The notes under the pieces are model-generated. The model was given only the letters and a program-made list of their open reading frames with translations, did not search any database and was not told the DNA's origin. From positions 1 to 5,648 of the forward strand of contig JAUIJW010000160.1 in NCBI GenBank assembly GCA_030431085.1: a stretch of 5,648 nucleotides of DNA, in the 5' to 3' direction. This DNA is from Bacteroidia bacterium (GTDB lineage: Bacteria > Bacteroidota > Bacteroidia > Flavobacteriales > Flavobacteriaceae). Below are positions 1 to 4,949 of the stretch, piece by piece. The first letter of the stretch is position 1. Every line of letters starts with the position of its first letter. The position numbers were made by a program, and so were the translations under genes.

Positions 1-722
1 AAGTTTTGCAATATTGTTTTCAGCAATGCATGATCAGTTCCATTAGAGAGTTCCAAAATACCATGAGAAGAGGTCATTTCGTCTACCCGACCAGAATATA
101 GCTTGATGCCCTTTCTTATGACCACAACATGGCTGCAAACTTTTTCAACTTCATCCAGTAAATGTGAGGCTAATAAAATGGTTGTACCACGTGATGCTAT
201 TGTTTTTATGATACTTCTAATCTCATGAATACCCTGAGGGTCAAGTCCATTTGTTGGCTCATCTAGAATTAATATCTCAGGATCATTTAACAGCGCCGAT
301 GCAATAGCCAAGCGTTGTTTCATTCCAAGTGAATAGGTTTTAAACTTACTGTCTTTTCGTTCATAAAGATTAACTTCTTTAAGTTTTTCTTCAATTTTAT
401 GGTAAGAAATTTCTTTTATCTTGCAAACCAGTTTGAGATTTTCAACAGCCGACATGTAGGGGTAAAAATTAGGTCTTTCAATTATGGCGCCCACTTTTTT
501 TAAAGCTTGATGCGTGCTTAATTTCCCGTCAAACCATTTAAAAGAACCAGAAGACTTGTTTACCACATTTAAAATAATACCTAAAGTAGTAGATTTACCG
601 CTACCATTAGGGCCAAGAATGCCATAGACATTCCCTTTTTTTATTTCAAAAGATAAATTATTGACCGCATGTACACGTCCAAATTTTTTATTGAGATTTT
701 GTATAGATAATATTGTTTCCAA
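1..722 (-). CDS. ABC transporter ATP-binding protein, BcrA/LanF-like (3' end missing)
   Basis: This is the ATPase subunit of an ABC transporter; it would bind ATP on the cytoplasmic side and drive a separate membrane permease. About 240 codons are visible and the C-terminus runs off the left edge. Seen in order: Walker A GPNGSGKST (residues 37-45), a Q-loop region with Glu82 where Gln is usual (VGAIIERP, then FYPYMS), a degenerate signature SLGMKQR (131-137), Walker B ILILDEP (150-156), the D-loop GLDP (159-162) and the switch His187 (SHLLDE). The Glu-loop, followed by a PxFYPY-type stretch, is typical of the BcrA/lantibiotic-immunity (LanF) branch, which exports peptides or other hydrophobic compounds; the substrate here is unknown. 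No in-frame ATG exists near the 5' end: an in-frame TAA lies at 734-732, and TTG at 722-720 gives a normal N-terminus (ETILSIQNLNKKFG). ATT codons just upstream are less likely starts. Divergent from the next gene; the permease may lie beyond the left edge. Confidence 0.93.
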   Translation of the reverse strand, partial: METILSIQNLNKKFGRVHAVNNLSFEIKKGNVYGILGPNGSGKSTTLGIILNVVNKSSGSFKWFDGKLSTHQALKKVGAIIERPNFYPYMSAVENLKLVCKIKEISYHKIEEKLKEVNLYERKDSKFKTYSLGMKQRLAIASALLNDPEILILDEPTNGLDPQGIHEIRSIIKTIASRGTTILLASHLLDEVEKVCSHVVVIRKGIKLYSGRVDEMTSSHGILELSNGTDHALLKTILQN

Positions 723-766
723 AATAATAGATTAGGTGATGATAGTACGACGATTTAAATAAGGAT

Positions 767-784
767 TTGTTACCAAAATAACAA
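767..784. repeat. Small inverted repeat between the divergent ABC and unknown genes
   Basis: The arms TTGTTA (767-772) and TAACAA (779-784) are perfect inverted complements separated by CCAAAA. The site lies 45 nt upstream of the ABC gene's TTG start and 69 nt upstream of the rightward gene's ATG, so it could be an operator for either gene. With arms of only 6 bp in AT-rich DNA, chance is a real alternative. Confidence 0.25.
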
Positions 785-801
785 TTTGATTTTAAAACAG
801 A

Positions 802-834
802 TTTAGGTATTGCTCTCAAGGTTTGTTATCTTCG
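802..834 (+). promoter_or_regulatory. Weak candidate promoter for the 357-aa gene
   Basis: TATCTTCG at 827-834 matches the Bacteroidota -7 consensus TAnnTTTG with one mismatch. A poor -33-like TTTA (802-805) lies 21 nt upstream. Transcription would start around 840, leaving a leader of roughly 13 nt before the ATG at 854. The -33 match is weak, so this is tentative. Confidence 0.22.
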
Positions 835-853
835 TAAACTATATCGATATTGT

Positions 854-1927
854 ATGCAAGAGAAATTAATTTCAAAAAAGAAGCCAGCTTTTCCTATCAA
901 TAATAAATTGTACGATTATCTAACGGATTATAATAGAACCATAAAAATACCAGTGTTTTATGATGATTTATTGAGATTTTCTGGTTCTATTGAAGTGTAT
1001 GATAAATATGATAGAGATACCCTTTGGATTAGGGTTTATTATCCAGAATTCGAGCAAGAAGAAATAGATACTAGTCTAAAACGCATGTACAATATTTTAC
1101 ATGGCGACGGTAGCGACGAGATGTTGGAACAACTTATTGTCGATGAAATAGATTTTTGCACCTTCGGTAATTCAAAACCATTTCGAGTTAAAATAAGAAA
1201 TATTTTAAACGATAATTATACCTATATCTACGTTAAAAAGGCCGATGCTTCTAGAGTATATGGCTTAGAGCTTGAAGATATTTTATCACCAAATAATATT
1301 AATTTTTTGGTCTACCGAGATACTTTAATTGAAGAGCATGTATTAGGTATTCCTGGTGATGCCTTTATGGAAGAACATCTTGAAGAGTTAAATACTGCCG
1401 AAACCCACCGCTTGTCTAAAGAATTTGTCAAGTTTAATGAAAGAAGTATTTTGAGATTGTTAGGAGATATGCGGTCATATAATTATGTGATTGTACCTAC
1501 ATTTGATTTTGATCAAGTGCAATATAGAATTAGATCAATGGATTTTGATCAGCAATCTTACGAAGGGAAATTAAAAGTGTATATGCCTCAGTTTTTTAAA
1601 GATAACTTTCCGTTTGTAAAAATGGTTGAAAGCAATTTGCTACCTAAATCTATTGAGCAGTATAGAAAAGAAGAAAGATCTATGGTGGCCAAACGTATTA
1701 AAGGGTCTCATGAACGTATGAAAGACCTATTAGAATGCATGAAAAACGATAGTATTTCAACCCCAGAAAATATCAAACAGCTAAAAGCTGAATTAACAAG
1801 GTATACAAATGATAAAAAATTTAAGAAATGTGTTAATATGGGCGAAATCTTAGAGGTGGCTTTTGATTTTGTAGTAAGAAATTATGAAAGTGCGAATACT
1901 TATATCATTAGAGATAAGCACTTTTAA
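854..1927 (+). CDS. Conserved-looking protein of unknown function, 357 aa
   Basis: I do not recognise a named family here. The protein has no signal peptide or membrane segment and looks cytoplasmic. It is rich in charged and aromatic residues and alternates beta-like stretches (FRVKIRN, YTYIYVKKAD, YNYVIVPTFDFDQ) with helical ones. The C-terminal third, about residues 265-325, is Lys/Glu-rich (QYRKEERSMVAKRIKGSHER, then LKAELTRY) and probably alpha-helical. Two neighbouring segments share the pattern DFDQxxY (residues 218-224 and 230-236), 12 residues apart; the underlying DNA repeats an 11-mer, GATTTTGATCA, at 1505 and 1541. The ATG at 854 has only a short upstream leader and no strong Shine-Dalgarno sequence, as is usual in this phylum. 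Base composition resembles the neighbours, with no sign of recent transfer. The gene is convergent with the pRiA4b-like gene and its stop overlaps that gene's stop. It appears monocistronic. It is confidently a real gene from length and codon pattern; its function is unknown. Confidence 0.85.
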   Translation: MQEKLISKKKPAFPINNKLYDYLTDYNRTIKIPVFYDDLLRFSGSIEVYDKYDRDTLWIRVYYPEFEQEEIDTSLKRMYNILHGDGSDEMLEQLIVDEIDFCTFGNSKPFRVKIRNILNDNYTYIYVKKADASRVYGLELEDILSPNNINFLVYRDTLIEEHVLGIPGDAFMEEHLEELNTAETHRLSKEFVKFNERSILRLLGDMRSYNYVIVPTFDFDQVQYRIRSMDFDQQSYEGKLKVYMPQFFKDNFPFVKMVESNLLPKSIEQYRKEERSMVAKRIKGSHERMKDLLECMKNDSISTPENIKQLKAELTRYTNDKKFKKCVNMGEILEVAFDFVVRNYESANTYIIRDKHF

Positions 1928-2442
1928 TTATATTCGTCATATTGGTCGAAATCAAATCCATCAAAATCATCATCCAAGTCCTCATTAAAATCACTTTTAT
2001 CACCATTGTTGGTGTTTTCACCTTCAAAATTTAAATCAGGTGCATTTTTTGGCACATTACCCAATGAAAAAAGTAAACCAGGCAGTTCGTAGTTTTCAAC
2101 ATCAACATCAACCTCGATTAGTTCAACATAGAAAGTCCACATATTAAAAAAATCATAGACATAGATAAGTTTATGATGGGGCTCTAAAAGTAAATTGTCG
2201 ATGCTCATTTCGGCCATGGTAATTTTACCTTCTAGACCATCACTCATGTCAAATAAAGGGAATTCTTCGCCTTGAACCCAATCATCATCCGTTTTGTAAA
2301 ATGAGGCCATTTCATTACCGCTAAACCCGAAAGCATTGGTAATTACATTATGTAAATCTTCTAAAGTCTCCGTTGGATCGATCGCAATATCTCTAATTAC
2401 ATCTTCCTCTACATTTAATATGATACGAATTTTATGTGCCAT
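1924..2442 (-). CDS. Plasmid pRiA4b ORF-3-like family protein (IS1096 TnpR-like), 172 aa
   Basis: This belongs to the pRiA4b ORF-3 family, widespread small proteins named after a plasmid ORF; their biochemical role is not established. Family features seen: an N-terminal beta strand KIRIILN (residues 4-10), the helix ETLEDLHNVITNAFGF (25-40), matching the usual L-x-x-LH-x-x-I-x-x-AFG pattern, and the core YVYDFFNMWTFYVELI (94-109), which corresponds to the family's YDFGDxWxHxI motif but with FN replacing GD and F replacing H. The last ~20 residues (153-171) are extremely acidic, almost all Asp, Glu, Phe, Gly and Tyr. The ATG at 2442 is preferred, giving MAHKIRI, with an AAAGGA stretch 4 nt upstream. 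A longer reading from TTG at 2466 would add 8 residues, but that TTG lies inside a perfect -7 promoter box and so is probably not transcribed. No transposase is nearby, so the family name should not be read as evidence of a mobile element. Confidence 0.88.
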   Translation of the reverse strand: MAHKIRIILNVEEDVIRDIAIDPTETLEDLHNVITNAFGFSGNEMASFYKTDDDWVQGEEFPLFDMSDGLEGKITMAEMSIDNLLLEPHHKLIYVYDFFNMWTFYVELIEVDVDVENYELPGLLFSLGNVPKNAPDLNFEGENTNNGDKSDFNEDLDDDFDGFDFDQYDEYN

Positions 2443-2463
2443 GATTCCTTTAATTTTGGACTG

Positions 2464-2492
2464 CAAAATTAAGACATAATTCTATATTAAAA
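2464..2492 (-). promoter_or_regulatory. Promoter of the pRiA4b-like gene, Bacteroidota type
   Basis: Read on the minus strand, TAATTTTG (2471-2464) is an exact match to the Bacteroidota -7 element TAnnTTTG. It is preceded after 17 nt by TTTT (2492-2489), a one-mismatch version of the TTTG -33 element. Transcription would begin near 2458, about 16 nt before the ATG at 2442. This placement argues for that ATG over the upstream TTG. Confidence 0.5.
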
Positions 2493-2507
2493 TGAGTATT
2501 AACCGAT

Positions 2508-2525
2508 TTATTTTGACCATAAAAT
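2508..2525. repeat. 18-bp direct repeat, copy 1 (candidate operator)
   Basis: The sequence TTATTTTGACCATAAAAT differs at one position (G versus T at 2515) from copy 2 at 2551-2568, with start positions 43 bp apart. Within it, ATTTT-N6-AAAAT forms an interrupted palindrome, a shape often seen in dimeric regulator sites. It lies between the start of the pRiA4b-like gene and menI, upstream of both. The repeat is directly visible; its function is inferred. Confidence 0.5.
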
Positions 2526-2559
2526 ATTGCTATATTCTCTAATAAATAGATTATTTTTA
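2526..2559 (+). promoter_or_regulatory. Candidate promoter of the menI-hydrolase-menF-menD operon
   Basis: TATTTTTA at 2552-2559 matches the Bacteroidota -7 element TAnnTTTG except for the last base. ATTG (2526-2529), a one-mismatch -33 element, lies 22 nt upstream. Transcription would start near 2565, about 10 nt before the menI ATG. The -7 box sits inside the second 18-bp repeat, so a protein bound there would be expected to block transcription. This is tentative, because similar AT-rich strings are common. Confidence 0.33.
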
Positions 2560-2568
2560 CCATAAAAT
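2551..2568. repeat. 18-bp direct repeat, copy 2 (candidate operator over the men promoter)
   Basis: The sequence TTATTTTTACCATAAAAT is 17/18 identical to copy 1 at 2508-2525 and in the same orientation. It ends 6 nt before the menI start codon and covers the proposed -7 box. The 43-bp offset is about four helical turns, so both copies would face the same side of the helix. Confidence 0.5.
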
Positions 2569-2574
2569 TTAAAG

Positions 2575-2982
2575 ATGCAAGCGCAATTAGATCAATTAAA
2601 TAGAATGTCTAAAAATACTTTAATGGAGTTGCTAGATATCCGTTATACCTCCATTGGAGATGATGAGTTAGTCGCCACCATGCCTGTAAATTCTAAAGTA
2701 CATCAACCCATGGGGTTATTGCACGGAGGGGCTTCTGTAGCTTTAGCTGAAAGTGTAGGTAGCACAGCATCGCATTTATTTATTGATACCACGAAATATG
2801 AAATAAGAGGAATAGAAATTTCTGCCAACCATCTTAAAAGTAAGAAATCTGGAATAGTGACTGCAATTGCAAAAAATATTCATAAAGGTAAACGAACTCA
2901 TTTGTGGGAAATTAAAATAGTCGATGAAAACCACCAACTTATTTCCTTATGTAAACTAACCAACATAGTATTACCAAAATAG
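2575..2982 (+). CDS. menI: 1,4-dihydroxy-2-naphthoyl-CoA thioesterase (hotdog fold)
   Basis: This is predicted to hydrolyse DHNA-CoA to DHNA and CoA, the step before prenylation in menaquinone synthesis, in the cytoplasm. At 135 aa it matches the family's usual length and reads closely like E. coli MenI/YdiI throughout: LLDIRYTSIGDDELVATMPV (residues 19-38), then QPMGLLHGGASVALAESVGS (44-63), then GIEISANHLKS (79-89). By that comparison Gln44, His50 and Ser63 correspond to active-site residues and Glu59 to the catalytic carboxylate of YdiI. Related PaaI-type thioesterases act on other acyl-CoAs, but the close motif match and the linkage to menF and menD favour DHNA-CoA. It is the first gene of the operon: the ATG at 2575 follows an A-rich leader, and the next gene starts 6 nt after the TAG. 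No membrane or signal segment is present. No missing key residue was noticed. Confidence 0.9.
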   Translation: MQAQLDQLNRMSKNTLMELLDIRYTSIGDDELVATMPVNSKVHQPMGLLHGGASVALAESVGSTASHLFIDTTKYEIRGIEISANHLKSKKSGIVTAIAKNIHKGKRTHLWEIKIVDENHQLISLCKLTNIVLPK

Positions 2983-2988
2983 TAGTTT

Positions 2989-3852
2989 ATGTTAAAAAAA
3001 GCTGCATGGTTAAAAATCATTAAAGTTTTTCTGGTAGTAATTTCTGCAATGATCATTATAGCTATAGTCGTTATTTATCGTTTTTTTAAGCCAAAAGAAG
3101 ATACGGTAATTATAAGTGCGGTTACAACACAAACATCCAATCCAGTAATTAAAACAGTACATTATAAAGATAAGAAGATACGTGTTTTGCAAATGCAGCA
3201 ACAGATCGATAAAACCAAACCTACTATTTTGTTTATTCATGGTTCACCGGGTTCTATGCTTGATTTTAAAACCTATTTAATAGATAAGGACTTGCAACAA
3301 AAAGCAAATCTTTTAACCTACGAAAGAGTAGGGTATGGTTTAAAGAATACAGGAAAAGTATTTTTAGACCTAAATGATGAAATTAATGTTATTGATACGA
3401 TTAGAAAAACTTGGCAACTAGATCGTATCATTTTAATAGGTTATTCCTATGGAGGAACTGTAGCTGCTGTGTATCCTGATAAAGTGCTTAAAAAAGTGTT
3501 AATTGCACCGTCATTAAAAGGTGAGTATGAGCCCAAATTTTTGGCTTATCAAATTACAAAGCACCCCTTGGTAAAAAACTTGTTACCGCCTAGAATTGAA
3601 GCTGCTGTAGACGAAAAGAGGATGCATATTCAATATTTAGATCAATGGGTTTATGATTGGAGCCACTTTAAAACACCGATAGTATTAATTCATGGTAAAA
3701 AGGATAAAATTGTACCCTATAACAATGCTCTATTTTTAAAACAGAATGTACCAAAAGATCAACTAACTTTGGTGTCAATCGAGCAAGGAAATCATGCCCT
3801 AATTTGGAACCAATTCGTATTGATTAAAAAAGAAATTTTGAAACAGCTATAA
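2989..3852 (+). CDS. Membrane-anchored alpha/beta hydrolase in the menaquinone operon
   Basis: This is an alpha/beta-hydrolase-fold protein of 287 aa. A Lys-rich start (MLKKAAWLKIIK) leads into one strong transmembrane helix (about residues 11-32) and then KPKED. By the positive-inside rule the catalytic domain would face the periplasm; an uncleaved anchor is more likely than a signal peptide because no clear cleavage site or lipobox Cys is seen. Catalytic features are complete: oxyanion-hole motif HGSPGS (84-89), YERVGYG (111-117), nucleophile elbow GYSYGG with Ser153, Asp239 in HGKKDKIVP and His269 in GNHA. The lid between Ser and Asp is short, about 60 residues. The substrate is unknown. 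Its place between menI and menF, 6 nt after menI and with its TAA directly abutting the menF ATG, implies co-transcription and probably coupled translation. MenH is also an alpha/beta hydrolase but is soluble, so a MenH role is only a possibility; an unrelated esterase or peptidase is equally plausible. Confidence 0.85.
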   Translation: MLKKAAWLKIIKVFLVVISAMIIIAIVVIYRFFKPKEDTVIISAVTTQTSNPVIKTVHYKDKKIRVLQMQQQIDKTKPTILFIHGSPGSMLDFKTYLIDKDLQQKANLLTYERVGYGLKNTGKVFLDLNDEINVIDTIRKTWQLDRIILIGYSYGGTVAAVYPDKVLKKVLIAPSLKGEYEPKFLAYQITKHPLVKNLLPPRIEAAVDEKRMHIQYLDQWVYDWSHFKTPIVLIHGKKDKIVPYNNALFLKQNVPKDQLTLVSIEQGNHALIWNQFVLIKKEILKQL

Positions 3853-4914
3853 ATGATTTGTAGTACAGATAAAATATTCAGTAAAGCACGATTACATAAA
3901 AATAAAGATTTACCTTTTGTATTATATAGAGAGCCTAAATCTGAAGTATTAAATGGTGTTTTTCAACAACATGACGAACTTGTTGTTGGAAATGAATTAA
4001 GCCAGTTTGGCTTTGTTTTTGCGCCATTTGATGATTCAGAAAATACAGTCATTATGCCAATGAAAATATCAGATTCATTACAATCTGATTTAGAAGATTT
4101 AAAAAATTGTAATACCAAAAAATCGGTTAAGGGTTTACGAGAAGAACAATATGATTTCGACTGGTACAGGTCATTGCTTTCAAAAACTATACAACTTTTA
4201 AAACAAGAGTATTTTAAAAAAGTAGTTGTGTCTAGACAAGAGAATATGGCAATAGATCAATTTAATTTTTTGGATGTATACCAGAACATGCTATGTTTAT
4301 ATCCTAATGCATTTGTTTATGCCTGGTACCACCCTAAGGTTGGCTTTTGGATGGGTGCTAGCCCAGAGCTGTTGTTAGAATGTGAAGGACAAGAATTTGA
4401 AACGATGTCCTTGGCGGGTACTCAAAAAATTAAAGATGATTCAAAGATTATTTGGCAAAGCAAAGAATTGGAAGAGCAAAATATCGTAACCTCATATATA
4501 TTAAATAATCTTAAAAATTTTGAGTTACAAGTAAGCGATGCAGAAACTAAAATTGCTGGTAATATAGCCCATATATGTACTAAATTACGGGGTGTATTAG
4601 AATCTAATCAGTCCTTATTAGAATTGGTTGAAAAACTACACCCAACACCTGCAGTTTGTGGGATGCCTCTACACAAAAGCAAACAATATATTATAGAAAA
4701 TGAGGGTTATGATAGGTCTTTTTATACGGGGTATTTAGGTTTGATACATCAAAAAAATAATAAGTCTAAACTATATGTAAATCTAAGATGCATGCAAGTA
4801 TTTGAGAACAGGTTGCAAATCTATGTTGGTGGTGGTTTAACGGCACAAAGTGATGTGGAAAAGGAGTTAGAAGAAACCATAGTAAAAAGTAAAATAATGA
4901 AAAGTGTTTTGTAA
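3853..4914 (+). CDS. menF: Isochorismate synthase
   Basis: This chorismate-binding enzyme is predicted to isomerise chorismate to isochorismate with Mg2+, the committed step into menaquinone. At 353 aa it is shorter than E. coli MenF (about 430 aa), mostly because of a reduced N-terminal region, and closer to EntC/DhbC length. Seen: KKVVVSRQ (122-129), with Lys123 as the likely general base; GASPELLL (168-175), with Glu172 as the likely general acid (the 49-residue spacing matches the 50 between Lys190 and Glu240 in E. coli MenF); SLAGTQK (186-192); an acidic KELEEQ segment (204-209) where a Mg2+-binding Glu is expected; HPTPAVCGMP (263-272); FYTGYLG (290-296); and YVGGGLTAQSD (324-334) followed by a Glu-rich helix. 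Anthranilate or aminodeoxychorismate synthase is unlikely given HPTPAVCGMP and the adjacent menD. The start ATG directly follows the hydrolase stop (TAAATG), with no spacer. EntC-like siderophore function is disfavoured by the men context. Confidence 0.92.
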   Translation: MICSTDKIFSKARLHKNKDLPFVLYREPKSEVLNGVFQQHDELVVGNELSQFGFVFAPFDDSENTVIMPMKISDSLQSDLEDLKNCNTKKSVKGLREEQYDFDWYRSLLSKTIQLLKQEYFKKVVVSRQENMAIDQFNFLDVYQNMLCLYPNAFVYAWYHPKVGFWMGASPELLLECEGQEFETMSLAGTQKIKDDSKIIWQSKELEEQNIVTSYILNNLKNFELQVSDAETKIAGNIAHICTKLRGVLESNQSLLELVEKLHPTPAVCGMPLHKSKQYIIENEGYDRSFYTGYLGLIHQKNNKSKLYVNLRCMQVFENRLQIYVGGGLTAQSDVEKELEETIVKSKIMKSVL

Positions 4915-4924
4915 AACATTCCTA

Positions 4925-4941
4925 TTTTAGCAGCTCTAAAA
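4925..4941 (+). repeat. Small hairpin-forming repeat in the menF-menD gap
   Basis: TTTTAG (4925-4930) and CTAAAA (4936-4941) are perfect inverted complements around a 5-nt CAGCT loop, in the 35-nt gap 8 nt upstream of the menD ATG. The stem is nearly all A-U and is followed by A rather than U residues, so it is not a convincing terminator. It could modestly affect menD translation, or be chance. Confidence 0.22.
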
Positions 4942-4949
4942 AAAGTATT

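Noticed and set aside
767..784. Third copy of the 18-bp men-promoter repeat, based on the shared string TTACCA
   Set aside because: The identity does not extend beyond about six bases plus AT-rich flanks, far less than the 17/18 between the two true copies.
1505..1551. Shared FDFDQ motif between the 357-aa protein and the acidic tail of the adjacent convergent protein
   Set aside because: The match is five residues in compositionally biased, Asp/Phe-rich sequence, on opposite strands with no wider similarity; most likely coincidence.
1924..2442. Mobile element, suggested by the plasmid pRiA4b / IS1096 TnpR family name
   Set aside because: No transposase, recombinase, terminal inverted repeats or target duplications are visible, and the family is common in ordinary chromosomal settings.
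2443..2466. Eight-residue N-terminal extension of the pRiA4b-like protein from TTG at 2466
   Set aside because: The TTG falls inside an exact -7 promoter element, and the family N-terminus fits the ATG at 2442 (MAHKIRI).
3010..3240. 76-aa open frame on the minus strand
   Set aside because: It lies wholly inside the alpha/beta hydrolase gene on the opposite strand. Its composition (many Asn, Tyr and Cys) is what the reverse complement of AT-rich coding DNA gives, and it has no motif or promoter.
4915..4949. Rho-independent terminator between menF and menD
   Set aside because: The stem is almost entirely A-U and is followed by an A run rather than a U tract. The genes are same-strand pathway partners.
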